Shown piece after piece: positions 52,083 to 61,290 of a stretch of DNA of 64,000 nucleotides. Made by a program: the position numbers and the translations under genes. Origin of the DNA: Legionella quinlivanii. Its GTDB lineage: Bacteria; Pseudomonadota; Gammaproteobacteria; Legionellales; Legionellaceae. The stretch lies in the NCBI RefSeq assembly GCF_003265995.1, contig NZ_MVJN01000001.1, positions 1 to 64,000 of the forward strand. The letters are read 5' to 3'. Below the pieces are notes generated by a model. The model was given only the letters and a program-made list of their open reading frames with translations. It searched no databases and was not told the DNA's origin. The first letter of the stretch is position 1, and every line of letters starts with the position of its first letter.

Positions 52083-53585
52083 ATGCTTAAGATAATACCT
52101 GTTGTTTTGTTACTACCAGGCATTAGTTATGCCGCTTCGATGACTAACAGCATCGCCGGTGTCGGGCCTGGTGGATCAGTCAAACCCTATATTTGTATTC
52201 AGAATGAAGGCGGAACAGTCACCCTCCCCCTCGCTCCAGGACAATCCGGGGATGCCAATGCGGCATCCGGCAATCAATACTATGCGGGAGCTACACTCCG
52301 CTTTGGGGGTTGCTCCAGCGATAATACTTATCTCGGCTATATAGGATTTAATATCAATAACTCAGGTAACAATGCCATCAGTGCCTATACTCCGCCTGAA
52401 GGAGTTCATATTACCTATAAAGACCGCCAGATTGATAGCCGCGGAGTGGTTACAGGAGCTATCGATTACACCTCTATCGACTCGAATATGAATCTACCCA
52501 ATCCAAAAGAAAATAGCTACTGGCAGTTTGCGGGGATTAATTTATCGGGCCTTGAATTTGGAAAAACCATTGATCCGGTGGTCGTTCCTAATCTTTCAGA
52601 AAAAGATTCCACCACAACAAATTCGGATTTGAAAGACACTGAAACCTTTATTAAAGCAGGAGTAAATACGGTAAGAGTACCAATCAGTTGGGGCTATGTG
52701 CAATTGGATGGGGCTGGCAAAGGCAGTATAAACAAATCCTATTATGATAATTATCTTCGCCCTCTGCTGCAAAGCTTAAGCCATGCAAAAGTAAATACCA
52801 TCATAGACTTGCACGCCTATATGCGTTACTCAAAATTTGGTGAGCAATACTCAGGATGCGGTGCCGATGGTCCTTGTCCGGATGGAACCTTAGTTCTTGA
52901 TCCCAAAGCATATGAATCCGTGTGGGGACAATTAGTTGATCTGATTCAGCAAGACAGTCAGATTGACAAAAATTACATAATGCTCGATTTAGTGAATGAG
53001 CCAGTGGGCATTCCGGATGATAAAGTATTTACTATCCAGGCTGATTTAATCAAATACCTGCGTAATAAAGGGTTCCAGGGTTATATTCTGGTTGAAGGCA
53101 ACAGCTGGACCGGGCTGCACTCGTGGACAACTTATCAGTGGACTGGAAGCGATGGGCAAACCTACTCCAATGCCACGTTGTTTACCCGTGAAAATTTTGC
53201 TGAAGCCGGCATTACCGATCTTTCAAAGATACTGATTAATGTCCATCAATATCTGGATAGTGATTATAGCGGTACGCATAATGACTGTCTGCAGGATTTA
53301 ACAACCAAGGGGCCAAATGCCTTTAATCTTGATGAGTTTGTTGATTACTTACAGGAGAATAAATTAAAGGCGATTGTTACAGAATTTGGCACTGGAACCA
53401 ACGCCGGCAGTTGTAGTGCTCCCTTGCAACAATTCATGCAATATCTGCAGGAAAATAGCGCCAAGGGTAAAGACTATGGCTTTGCAGGTTGGACGGTCTG
53501 GTCTACCGGTCATGGTTGGGGGGGCTATAATCTGCGTGTTAAACCGGATTCTTATCAATTCAATGTAATGAAAAACTTTCTCTGA
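52083..53585 (+). CDS. secreted endoglucanase, glycoside hydrolase family 5
   Basis: A 500-residue protein with a signal peptide (cut near SYAAS, residue 18). Residues 20-130 form a Cys-containing N-terminal domain that may bind polysaccharide. The GH5 barrel follows, with acid/base Glu306 in LDLVNEPVG and nucleophile Glu434 in AIVTEFGTG, plus DLHAYMRYS and NVHQYLDSD for substrate binding. Family 5 cellulases of Legionella are exported by the type II Lsp system; that is likely here. Followed by a hairpin terminator. ATG has GAGG upstream. Confidence 0.88.
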   Translation: MLKIIPVVLLLPGISYAASMTNSIAGVGPGGSVKPYICIQNEGGTVTLPLAPGQSGDANAASGNQYYAGATLRFGGCSSDNTYLGYIGFNINNSGNNAISAYTPPEGVHITYKDRQIDSRGVVTGAIDYTSIDSNMNLPNPKENSYWQFAGINLSGLEFGKTIDPVVVPNLSEKDSTTTNSDLKDTETFIKAGVNTVRVPISWGYVQLDGAGKGSINKSYYDNYLRPLLQSLSHAKVNTIIDLHAYMRYSKFGEQYSGCGADGPCPDGTLVLDPKAYESVWGQLVDLIQQDSQIDKNYIMLDLVNEPVGIPDDKVFTIQADLIKYLRNKGFQGYILVEGNSWTGLHSWTTYQWTGSDGQTYSNATLFTRENFAEAGITDLSKILINVHQYLDSDYSGTHNDCLQDLTTKGPNAFNLDEFVDYLQENKLKAIVTEFGTGTNAGSCSAPLQQFMQYLQENSAKGKDYGFAGWTVWSTGHGWGGYNLRVKPDSYQFNVMKNFL

Positions 53586-53617
53586 TAGTCAGGACAAAAT
53601 CAGAAAACACCTTCAAC

Positions 53618-53646
53618 CCCCTGGATTTTAACTTGAAACCCAGGGG
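53618..53646 (+). terminator. hairpin after the endoglucanase gene
   Basis: CCCCTGG and CCAGGGG, a 7-bp stem with a 15-base loop and a weak following T stretch (ATTTGTC), between convergent genes. Probably a shared terminator. Confidence 0.5.
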
Positions 53647-53654
53647 ATTTGTCA

Positions 53655-54002
53655 TTAATGCCTGTTTCCGAGATCCTGTTGGCGGCGTCTCGCCAATAGC
53701 CCCAGCACAACAGCCACAATTAGGCCAATCAGCATCCAGCCGAATAGGGCTGTTCCAAGACCGTTGTGAAAAAAAAGACTGGCCAGTAAGCCTCCTAATA
53801 AAAAACCACTTAGACCGCTGCGAAAGCGGCTGGTCTTATTCGTTACTGGTGGTTTTTTGGCAGATACATTTCTCGAGAAAAGCGTTTTACTTCGATAGGA
53901 ACCAAATCCTCTTCCACCGCCGAATCGCTTTGCTGAGGCTTCGCTGACAATCAGTCCGAAAGACAGGAAAACAAATAAGCTCATAAGAATAATATTTTTC
54001 AT
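53655..54002 (-). CDS. small membrane protein like the start of a Tim44-type protein
   Basis: A 115-residue protein with a signal sequence (cut about SEASA, residue 23), then RFGGGRGFGSYRSKTLF and two hydrophobic segments (LSGFLLGGLLASLFFH and LFGWMLIGLIVAVVLGLL) and a basic end RRRQQDLG. The AKRFGGG and SGFLLGGLL parts match from memory the N-terminus of bacterial Tim44-domain proteins, but the globular Tim44 domain is missing. The ATG with AAGGTG upstream is preferred over a longer frame. Confidence 0.55.
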   Translation of the reverse strand: MKNIILMSLFVFLSFGLIVSEASAKRFGGGRGFGSYRSKTLFSRNVSAKKPPVTNKTSRFRSGLSGFLLGGLLASLFFHNGLGTALFGWMLIGLIVAVVLGLLARRRQQDLGNRH

Positions 54003-54093
54003 AGAGTACACCTTGTTATAACCGCGAGGCTCTTTATACCTTGGCGGAAGAACTTGTTCAAGCGGTTGTGAACATTCAATAACCAATTTGAGT

Positions 54094-55161
54094 CTATTGG
54101 GCTGTTTCACTTCCCTTAACGGCCTGAAAAATTTGTTTTGCCAGTTTGGGCAGGCGAACTTTATTCGTATTGGTCAATAATATAATGGATATCTTGTCAT
54201 CAATATGGCGAATCATAAAGCTGCTATATCCGCGGATAGCCCCATCTTTTTGGGCAACCAGTTTATTATTTCGATAGGAGACCTGCCATCCCAAAGACCA
54301 GAACAATCCATTTCGACCGCTGGGCTGCCCATTCTTCAGAGTAACTGGCCGCCACATTTGCAGATAGGTTTGAGGGCTTAAAATTTTGCCGGCGCTCATT
54401 GCCATATCCCATTTTGCCATGTCTTCAATATTTGAGACTATTCCCCCCGACCCCCACATTTGTTGCCAGGGCTTGCGATTCGGTGAAGGAATATACTTCC
54501 CATTCACAAAATGATACCCATTAGCCAATCCAGGGGGATTTAGTGTTGCAGGAAAGCCGGTTTGATTTAAATCCAGGGGATTAAATATTATAGTTTGAAG
54601 ATAGCTGGCAAGGCTTTGTCCGCTGACACGTTCTATCACCCTTCCTAAAACAATAAAACCAAAATTGTTATAGCGAGTATTTGTACCCGGTGCAAACTGC
54701 ATTGGCCGCTTGGCCAGCTGCTGCCATACTCGTTGCCAGGGTAAATGCGGTCCCTGGTGCTGAGGAATACCGCTGGTATGCGACAGAAGCTCGCGGATAG
54801 TCACCGCACGCCAGGCAGCGGGGGCTTTGGGGACGTATTTTAAAATGGAATCATCAAGCCCTACTTTGCCTTCCTGAACTAATTTCATTATCGCAAAGGC
54901 AGTGTATACCTTGGAAATGGAACCTATCGCAAATAAACTCTTAGTGGAAACAGGCCTAGAAGGGTTCAACTGCGCATTACCGTATCCTTTGATCAATAAA
55001 GGTTGACCATTTTCCACTATCGCGAGAGCAAGGCCTGGAATATGGTTTTGCTGCATGGCAGTCTGCACTATGGTATCTATTTTTGCTTCCATTGCAGGGA
55101 GCGCGAAAAGGGAGTTCGAGACAGTAAGCAATAATAAGATAAAAGTTCGTGCATAGCTCAT
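54094..55161 (-). CDS. serine hydrolase of the beta-lactamase (class C) fold
   Basis: A roughly 355-residue secreted hydrolase. Signal peptide residues 1-22, SxxK motif S81-ISK84, YxN motif Tyr164-N-Asn166, and a KDGAIRG segment in place of the KTG/HxG motif near the C-terminus. Such enzymes include DD-peptidases and esterases; real beta-lactamase activity is not implied. The ATG of MSYARTF, with AAGGA upstream, gives a proper signal sequence; two earlier in-frame starts do not. Confidence 0.78.
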   Translation of the reverse strand: MSYARTFILLLLTVSNSLFALPAMEAKIDTIVQTAMQQNHIPGLALAIVENGQPLLIKGYGNAQLNPSRPVSTKSLFAIGSISKVYTAFAIMKLVQEGKVGLDDSILKYVPKAPAAWRAVTIRELLSHTSGIPQHQGPHLPWQRVWQQLAKRPMQFAPGTNTRYNNFGFIVLGRVIERVSGQSLASYLQTIIFNPLDLNQTGFPATLNPPGLANGYHFVNGKYIPSPNRKPWQQMWGSGGIVSNIEDMAKWDMAMSAGKILSPQTYLQMWRPVTLKNGQPSGRNGLFWSLGWQVSYRNNKLVAQKDGAIRGYSSFMIRHIDDKISIILLTNTNKVRLPKLAKQIFQAVKGSETAQ

Positions 55162-55260
55162 GAACTCATTGTCCTTGATGAGATTTTCCATAAAGCTACT
55201 ATCCCACCCAGGACTTTTTTTAGCAAGCAAGTTACACATTACTGGCAATATTTTGTCCTT

Positions 55261-55293
55261 CTTAAGCCTTCCTTAATTAATATCCCGTATAAT
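55261..55293 (+). promoter_or_regulatory. PmrA-box-like element and -10 of the HAD gene
   Basis: CTTAAG-CCTTC-CTTAAT, an exact fit to the YTTAAK-N5-YTTAAK box known for PmrA (BasR) response regulators, at 55261-55277. It overlaps the expected -35 position: a consensus TATAAT -10 begins 10 bases later at 55288-55293, and the gene starts 29 bases after that. No TTGACA-like -35 is present, as expected for an activator-dependent promoter. Confidence 0.65.
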
Positions 55294-55322
55294 TTTCGCA
55301 TTTTGATAATTAAGGTAAGCCT

Positions 55323-56324
55323 ATGCCCGCATGGAATTTCAATTCAACTGATATTAGTGAAATTGCTGTTTTCGATTTTGACCAAACCATTACCAGACAT
55401 CATACTTTCAACAAAAAAGCTCGGGCGCAACTCAAGCCAGTAACTAATATCAAGGCAGGCGTACTGGATTATTTCAAATTTACTGATAAAAGACTTTCTG
55501 CAATCGCCACTTATCATGATGATCCAGAGTATGTAAAATGCTACATTGAATATGCACTGGGAAAGTCATTAACCTTGGTTGAGGGCTTTGATTTTGAACA
55601 TACGAAGCTTTCAGTATACTGTGCAGATGGGTTACCACATCCAATTGTGATTTCAAGTCTTCAACCTGTAGACTTCGATACCCACTTGGGCGCTGTGATG
55701 CCTGAGGGAAAAAATACTCAAATACTGAATATTCTGTCTTACTTGAAAGTTTTTCATGGGCTTAATTACTCAAACACTCATCTTGAATTTTATGATGATA
55801 CCTACGAAAACATTTTCGCCGCTACAAACCCTTCCTCCAAGGTTAATCTGCTCGATAAAGTGAGCCATATCAGCACGCATTATGTAATTCGCAATGCGCC
55901 TGATTTTAGATTGGGTATCCCAAGAGATCTACACGCTGTAGTAAAAGTTAATCCTCACAGCAGTGATAATCTCAAATTACTTGCAAAAGAAGCATTGGAT
56001 GAGTATTTAAACTATACTAATCGCTTCTGGTCAAAAATCTCTATTTTTCACCGCCACGGACCCGAAGGGCAAAAGCGAGCGATTGATTTTTTTGATAAAT
56101 TATTTACCCAAAAAGAGGAAGACACTGCAGGGTTCCTATTGAACTTTCTGGAAAATAATAACAAAAATGGCAATACTTACCCACATTCCTTCCGTACTCT
56201 TCTATTGAAAACTATGAGTAAACAGGGTTTGCACTGGGAAAATGAAAGCGACTTTATAAATAATTTAACCGAATTAAAAACCAGTTTATCTCTACCACCA
56301 ATGACTGCCGTTGCCACAGCCTAA
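55323..56324 (+). CDS. HAD-superfamily protein, candidate Dot/Icm effector
   Basis: A 333-residue soluble protein. HAD motif I is FDFDQTIT (Asp18, Asp20, Thr22), motif II SSLQP-like at about 111-113, motif III Lys130 in GKNTQILNIL, motif IV YDDT (Asp158, Asp159), so a working phosphatase site is likely. Residues 215-310 form a further helical module (NRFWSKISIFHRHG, HSFRTLLLKTMSKQGL) that resembles short C-terminal modules in Legionella effectors as I recall them. No signal peptide. The promoter carries a PmrA-type box. Substrate unknown. AAGG precedes ATG. Confidence 0.7.
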   Translation: MPAWNFNSTDISEIAVFDFDQTITRHHTFNKKARAQLKPVTNIKAGVLDYFKFTDKRLSAIATYHDDPEYVKCYIEYALGKSLTLVEGFDFEHTKLSVYCADGLPHPIVISSLQPVDFDTHLGAVMPEGKNTQILNILSYLKVFHGLNYSNTHLEFYDDTYENIFAATNPSSKVNLLDKVSHISTHYVIRNAPDFRLGIPRDLHAVVKVNPHSSDNLKLLAKEALDEYLNYTNRFWSKISIFHRHGPEGQKRAIDFFDKLFTQKEEDTAGFLLNFLENNNKNGNTYPHSFRTLLLKTMSKQGLHWENESDFINNLTELKTSLSLPPMTAVATA

Positions 56325-56483
56325 CCAATCCTGAGTAGCGCGGCCTCTCTGTAAGGCGCGCTCAACTCTCTGTTTTTTTAAATTCAGACCGATTACTGAG
56401 CAACACTGCATTGCATCTTTAATCCTATACAGGCAAAATGACAAACTAAGCAAAACTCTCTGGTTATCATGCAGGATCGCAAA

Positions 56484-57308
56484 ATGGCTTATGGACGTGT
56501 TCAACCTATTAAAAGCTGGCTCACTCGCTCTATTTTCGTTTTTCTATTTGCTTCTCATTCCGCTTTCGCCGATGAACCGGTTAGTTCCTGCTCTGGCCCA
56601 ACCGCTTTCCTGAATCTCATTGACCGACCTAATTATGCAGACAGCTCCTGCACTGTTCCCTGGAAATCAGTCATTATTGAATCCGGTTATCAATATCAGC
56701 GTCTTACAGATAGCGATGGCACACTACAGACCTACCCTAACATGGAGACACGTTTCGGTTTACCGGGAAACAATGAACTCTATGTACTTTGGCCAACTTA
56801 TAATCAGCAATCCTTCTCGCCCCGCTATGGCAATAGCGAAACCATGGCCGGGTTAAAACATATGTTAATTAACAATAATAAATGGGTCATTGCGGTGGAA
56901 GCTGAACTATTTTTCCCTGATGGCAGCGCGGCCTATGGGAGTAAGTCAGTTGGCGGCGGTGCTAACGCCATCCTTACTTATACTATTAATCCCAAGTGGA
57001 GTGTTACTACAATGCTTGGCGTCAGCAGCTTAACAGAATCGCGCTTTAATGGCGGTGAACGCTATAACAACTTCATTCCGGATTTTGTGCTCAGTTATTC
57101 ATTAAGTGATCGCCTGAGCGCCTATGGTGAAGTGTATGGTGAAACCAAAACAGGTCCTGGTGAACATAGTGGATTCAATGCCGATGCAGGAATACTGTTT
57201 CTGATAACCCCATCCATTATTATCGATATTAACGCTGGCCAGCGAATAAGCGGCTACCCCGGCTCTTTTGAAAATTATTTCGGAGCAGGTATTTCCTTTA
57301 TGATTTAA
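56484..57308 (+). CDS. outer-membrane channel-like protein
   Basis: A 274-residue secreted protein: signal peptide (SIFVFLFASHSAFADEP, cut about residue 30), a Cys pair in SSCSGPTAFLNL and SSCTVPW, then amphipathic beta strands (GYQYQRL, NELYVLWP, AILTYTINPKWSVTTMLGVSSL) ending EIYFGAGISFMI-like with a hydrophobic final residue. This fits the MetA-pathway phenol-degradation channel-like family. The ATG with AGGA seven bases upstream is preferred over one 15 bases earlier. 15 bases ahead of an aromatic hydroxylase gene. Confidence 0.65.
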   Translation: MAYGRVQPIKSWLTRSIFVFLFASHSAFADEPVSSCSGPTAFLNLIDRPNYADSSCTVPWKSVIIESGYQYQRLTDSDGTLQTYPNMETRFGLPGNNELYVLWPTYNQQSFSPRYGNSETMAGLKHMLINNNKWVIAVEAELFFPDGSAAYGSKSVGGGANAILTYTINPKWSVTTMLGVSSLTESRFNGGERYNNFIPDFVLSYSLSDRLSAYGEVYGETKTGPGEHSGFNADAGILFLITPSIIIDINAGQRISGYPGSFENYFGAGISFMI

Positions 57309-57323
57309 TTTCCCAGGAAAACT

Positions 57324-58949
57324 ATGGAACAAAGAACTCAGGTACTTATAATAGGTGCAGGTCCAGTTGGCTTAAGTACTGCTATTGGCCTTGCCAGGCA
57401 AGGTATTACGTCAGTCGTCATTGAAAAACATCCAGCCACCACCAATCATCCCAAGGCTAGAGGGGTTAATACCCGAACAATGGAAATTTTTCGATTGTGG
57501 GGGCTGGAATCACAATTGCGTCAATATCAGCTTCCTGCCGAAGCTCATCGCTTTATCTGGCTTGAGTCTCTGCAAGGTAAAGAATTGACCCGAGTCAATG
57601 CAAAGCCAAGACCCTCCTCCTACAGCCCGACTGAAGTGGCTGTTATTTCACAGGATTGGGTAGAAGAGGTACTACTCGCTGCAACCCAAAGCTATCCGCA
57701 AATTCAGTGCTACTTTAATGCCAGAATGATTGGTTTTGAGCAGGATGAGTCGGGAGTAAAAACTACAGTGCTCGATACTGTTTCTCAAAAACAATATCTC
57801 ATACAGTCAGACTATGTGGTTGCCGCCGACGGTGCCAATTCTACCACGAGGCCGATATTAGGCATCGACATGCAGGGTAAGGATAATCTGGGAGAGTTTT
57901 GTAACATCTATTGTGAAATGGATTTATCAAAATATTTAAGTGACCGTCCCAGTGTTGGATTTATGTTTACCCGAAAGGATATTATGGGCACCTCCCTGCT
58001 CTCCAAGGATGGCTCGAAACGGTGGCTGGTTGGTGTGCGCTATGATCACATTCCTGAATTGACCAGGGAAAGTTTTACCGATCAATTCTGCATTGAACTG
58101 ATTGAAAACCTCGTGGATGATAAATCCATTCAGATAAAGCTGATTAATAAAGCGTTCTGGACTATGGCTGCCTTGATTGCTGAAAATTACCGCAAAGGCA
58201 GAATCATCCTGGCCGGGGATGCCGCACACCGTTTGCCGCCCACGGGGGGACTTGGAATGAATACCGGTGTGCAGGATGCACATAATCTCGCCTGGAAGCT
58301 TGCTGCTGTTATTAAAGGTTATGGTACTACTTCCCTGCTTGACACATATTATGATGAGCGTGCTCCAATTGCTCAGAATAATATTGCCTGGAGCACAAAA
58401 AACGCAATGCGCTTCACCCGCATTTTTGAAGCCCTCTATAATGAAGACTATGAAACCATGTCAGCGGCCCTGGAAGAACAAAATGAGCACTTGAATCAGG
58501 TAGGACTGGATATCGGGTTTCGCTATGAAAGTGGTGCGATAATTGCGGAAAACAGCCCCCCGCCATCTCCCAATACCTCCGATTATCAGCCCTCCACCTA
58601 TCCTGGAAGCAGAGCACCTCATTATCCTCTTGAAAAAAATGGGATTACCATTTCTACTCTTGACTTATTCGATGATCATTTTGTATTACTTAGCGCCGAC
58701 GCAAACCAAGAATGGCACAAGGCTGTTAGCGCCATTAGCAATAAATATCCAATAAAGAGTTATCGCATTGGCGAGAAAGGAGATCTTCAAGATCCGCAGG
58801 GAAACTGGCTTAAAATCTATGAACTAACTCAATCAGGTGCTGTTTTGGTGCGGCCAGATGGTCACATCGCCTGGCGTACAATGAAAAAATCAGCTGATCC
58901 ACAAAATAAACTGGAACAAATCTTGAATGAGATATTAACAGGCAGTTAA
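57324..58949 (+). CDS. FAD-dependent aromatic monooxygenase (TfdB/PheA-like)
   Basis: A 541-residue flavoprotein. Dinucleotide-binding GAGPVG (11-16) with Glu34, ARGVNTRTMEIFRLWGL, the DG motif VVAADGANS, and the GD motif ILAGDAAHRLPPTGGLGMNTGVQDAHN (split about 296-320) that contacts FAD. This identifies a class A hydroxylase of the phenol/3-HPP hydroxylase type using NAD(P)H and O2. The C-terminal thioredoxin-like part typical of the family is present. Substrate is unknown. Part of an operon with the channel protein before and a lipoprotein after. Confidence 0.85.
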   Translation: MEQRTQVLIIGAGPVGLSTAIGLARQGITSVVIEKHPATTNHPKARGVNTRTMEIFRLWGLESQLRQYQLPAEAHRFIWLESLQGKELTRVNAKPRPSSYSPTEVAVISQDWVEEVLLAATQSYPQIQCYFNARMIGFEQDESGVKTTVLDTVSQKQYLIQSDYVVAADGANSTTRPILGIDMQGKDNLGEFCNIYCEMDLSKYLSDRPSVGFMFTRKDIMGTSLLSKDGSKRWLVGVRYDHIPELTRESFTDQFCIELIENLVDDKSIQIKLINKAFWTMAALIAENYRKGRIILAGDAAHRLPPTGGLGMNTGVQDAHNLAWKLAAVIKGYGTTSLLDTYYDERAPIAQNNIAWSTKNAMRFTRIFEALYNEDYETMSAALEEQNEHLNQVGLDIGFRYESGAIIAENSPPPSPNTSDYQPSTYPGSRAPHYPLEKNGITISTLDLFDDHFVLLSADANQEWHKAVSAISNKYPIKSYRIGEKGDLQDPQGNWLKIYELTQSGAVLVRPDGHIAWRTMKKSADPQNKLEQILNEILTGS

Positions 58950-58964
58950 TTTAGAGGATTTACT

Positions 58965-59141
58965 ATGAAACGCAGCAGGATGGTTTGTTTTGTCGTAATG
59001 CTATCAGCCCTTATCGGTAGTGTCTCTCTTTTAAGTGCTTGCAACAGCACTTCGGATAAATATCCGCATCCGGTGGATGAAGATTATGGCGGTGGCGGTA
59101 CGGGTGGAATGGGAGGCTTCGGAGGACATGGAGGCCATTAA
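58965..59141 (+). CDS. small glycine-rich lipoprotein
   Basis: A 58-residue protein with a lipoprotein signal: basic start KRSRM, hydrophobic core, and lipobox LLSAC with Cys26 as the acylated residue. The mature part is about 30 residues: a short NSTSDKYPHPVDEDY then Gly-rich GGGGTGGMGGFGGHGGH. The two final histidines and Gly tract could bind metal. GGATT-type site and 15-base spacing behind the hydroxylase make it the operon's last gene. Function unknown. Confidence 0.75.
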   Translation: MKRSRMVCFVVMLSALIGSVSLLSACNSTSDKYPHPVDEDYGGGGTGGMGGFGGHGGH

Positions 59142-59159
59142 CTGACATCCAGGCGCTTA

Positions 59160-59187
59160 TCAAGGCTGCATTATCAGGCAGCCTTGA
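59160..59187. terminator. hairpin between convergent lipoprotein and ald genes
   Basis: TCAAGGCTGC and GCAGCCTTGA, a perfect 10-bp stem with an 8-base loop, between two converging genes. No strong U tract; serves as a probable bidirectional terminator. Confidence 0.55.
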
Positions 59188-59208
59188 GGGCATCACAAAT
59201 CAAAACAC

Positions 59209-60333
59209 TTAACTCGCCAGAGCATCCGTGGCTGTGACATACTCATATCCCAGATCACGAGCAACTGCTTCATGCGTGATCATTCCTCTATGAACATTCA
59301 ATCCATTTAATAAATGACCATCACTTAACAGCGCCAGCTTGACACCTTTGGTTACCAGACTGATTACAAAGGGAAGCGTCGCATTGTTCAGTGCAAAGGT
59401 AGATGTTCGCGGAACAGCGCCAGGCATGTTAGCCACGCAATAATGCACGACATTTTCAATCACATAAGTTGGCTCATGATGCGTAGTCGGTCGACTGGTT
59501 TCAAAACAACCGCCCTGATCGATGGCCACATCAACGACCACAGAACCGGGCCGCATCGCTTTTAACATCGAGCGCGTTACTAATTTGGGTGCAGCAGCAC
59601 CTGGAACCAGAACCGCTCCGATAACCAGATCAGCATTCGTGACATACTGCTCCAAGGCTTCAGCGGTGGCATAAATGGTATTCAATTTGGCACCAAACTG
59701 AAAATCAAGTTCACGCAAACGAGTTAATGATTTATCAAGAACCGTTACTCTTGCTTCCATTCCCATTGCCATTCGGACTGCATTGGTTCCTACCACTCCG
59801 CCGCCTATTACCAGAACATTGGCAGGAGCGACACCTGGTACGCCGCCTAAAAGAACCCCGCTTCCACCCTGCGCCATCTCCAGACAATGAGCACCAGCCT
59901 GAATGGACATGCGCCCTGCGACCTGAGACATAGGAGTCAGCAAAGGCAAGCCACCGTCATTTTGCGTCACCGTTTCATAGGCAATTGCAGTCGCGCCTGA
60001 TTCTTTCAGCAGGCGAGTCTGCTGTGGATCCGGGGCCAGATGAAGATAGGTAAAAAGGGTTTGCCCTTCTCGAAGACGATGGCACTCCACTGGTTGGGGC
60101 TCTTTTACTTTAACAATTAGCTCAGCCCGCTCAAATACCTCATCAGCAGTTGCCAGGATCTCAGCTCCAGCGGCACGATACTGATCATCAGTAATTCCAA
60201 TACCGAGGCCAGCTCCTTTTTCTACAAAAACGGTGCTTCCTACTCGCGTAATTTCTCGAACGCTGGCAGGAACCAATCCCACGCGATTCTCCTGCGGTTT
60301 GATTTCTTTTGGAACACCGACAAACATATTCAC
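59209..60333 (-). CDS. ald: alanine dehydrogenase
   Basis: A 374-residue NAD-dependent L-alanine dehydrogenase (alanine to pyruvate and ammonium). Start [20 protein letters not shown], active-site Lys/His region ([14 protein letters not shown]), NAD-binding [16 protein letters not shown] and VLDKSLTRL, and the C-terminal end [13 protein letters not shown]. It lies 7 bases behind etfA, so it is in one operon with etfB-etfA, linking amino-acid carbon to electron transfer flavoprotein. Confidence 0.95.
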   Translation of the reverse strand: MNMFVGVPKEIKPQENRVGLVPASVREITRVGSTVFVEKGAGLGIGITDDQYRAAGAEILATADEVFERAELIVKVKEPQPVECHRLREGQTLFTYLHLAPDPQQTRLLKESGATAIAYETVTQNDGGLPLLTPMSQVAGRMSIQAGAHCLEMAQGGSGVLLGGVPGVAPANVLVIGGGVVGTNAVRMAMGMEARVTVLDKSLTRLRELDFQFGAKLNTIYATAEALEQYVTNADLVIGAVLVPGAAAPKLVTRSMLKAMRPGSVVVDVAIDQGGCFETSRPTTHHEPTYVIENVVHYCVANMPGAVPRTSTFALNNATLPFVISLVTKGVKLALLSDGHLLNGLNVHRGMITHEAVARDLGYEYVTATDALAS

Positions 60334-60340
60334 CCCCCGA

Positions 60341-61276
60341 TTATTGTTTTAACTGCTCGATAAGCTGAGGCACCAGCTCGAATAAATCACCTACCAATCC
60401 ATAAGTGGCTATTTGAAAAATAGGAGCATCCTCATCTTTATTGATTGCGACAATCACTTTAGAGTCTTTCATTCCAGCCAAATGCTGAACTGCTCCTGAA
60501 ATGCCAATCGCAAAATATAAATCCGGGGCCACTACTTTGCCAGTTTGCCCCACCTGATAGTCGTTAGGAACAAATCCGGCATCAACAGCTGCTCTCGACG
60601 CACCCACTGCAGCCCCCAGGACATCGGCCAGCTCCTCAATCAATTTGAATTTTTCAGCATTCTGCAAACCGCGCCCGCCCGATACGATGATTTTTGCACT
60701 CCCCAATTCAGGCCGTTCTGACTTGCTTAGCTGATGGCTTACAAAATGGCAGTTCTCTTCTGCAATCACTGTGCTGATTCGTTCAATACAGCAGGCCGAT
60801 TGTTTATCCTGAATGCTGTCAAATGCTGTGGTACGAATGGTTAATACTTTTATGGCATCGAGAACTTTCACCGTTTCTATCGCGTTTCCAGCGTAAACCG
60901 GATGCTGGAACTCGTCTGAGGAAATAATACGGCTGACATCCGAAACCTGAGCCACATCAAGCAAGGCCGCAACCCGTGGCAGTATATTTTTTCCAAACGT
61001 TGTAGACGCAGCAAGAATGGCTGTGAATGATTCAGCAAGGCTTGCCACTAGCTGGCTTGTATTTTCTGCCAGCTGATGGGCATAGCATGGGTTATCCACC
61101 AGGAGAACCGAATGAACACCCGCCACAGCGGCAGCCTGCTCGGCAACAGCTTGACAATTATGGCCAATCACCAGAAACACCGGCTTATCATCAAGCTGAA
61201 GTGCGGCTGCCAAAGTATTCAGGGACGCAGGGTGCAATTGTTTATTGTCATGTTCCGCAATGACTAGAACGCTCAT
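60341..61276 (-). CDS. etfA: electron transfer flavoprotein alpha subunit
   Basis: A 311-residue ETF alpha chain. N-terminal domain (1-185) and the C-terminal FAD-binding domain with SGGRGLQNAEKF, GAAVGASRAAVDAGFVPNDYQVGQTGKVVAPDLY (split around 225-260) and the end YGLVGDLFELVPQL. With EtfB it carries electrons from acyl-CoA dehydrogenases such as FadE to ETF-ubiquinone oxidoreductase. Confidence 0.96.
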   Translation of the reverse strand: MSVLVIAEHDNKQLHPASLNTLAAALQLDDKPVFLVIGHNCQAVAEQAAAVAGVHSVLLVDNPCYAHQLAENTSQLVASLAESFTAILAASTTFGKNILPRVAALLDVAQVSDVSRIISSDEFQHPVYAGNAIETVKVLDAIKVLTIRTTAFDSIQDKQSACCIERISTVIAEENCHFVSHQLSKSERPELGSAKIIVSGGRGLQNAEKFKLIEELADVLGAAVGASRAAVDAGFVPNDYQVGQTGKVVAPDLYFAIGISGAVQHLAGMKDSKVIVAINKDEDAPIFQIATYGLVGDLFELVPQLIEQLKQ

Positions 61277-61290
61277 AATCTCTCCCTGAA

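Noticed and set aside
54094-55161. Antibiotic-resistance beta-lactamase
   Set aside because: The class C-like motifs are incomplete (KDG in place of KTG), so an esterase or peptidase role is more likely.
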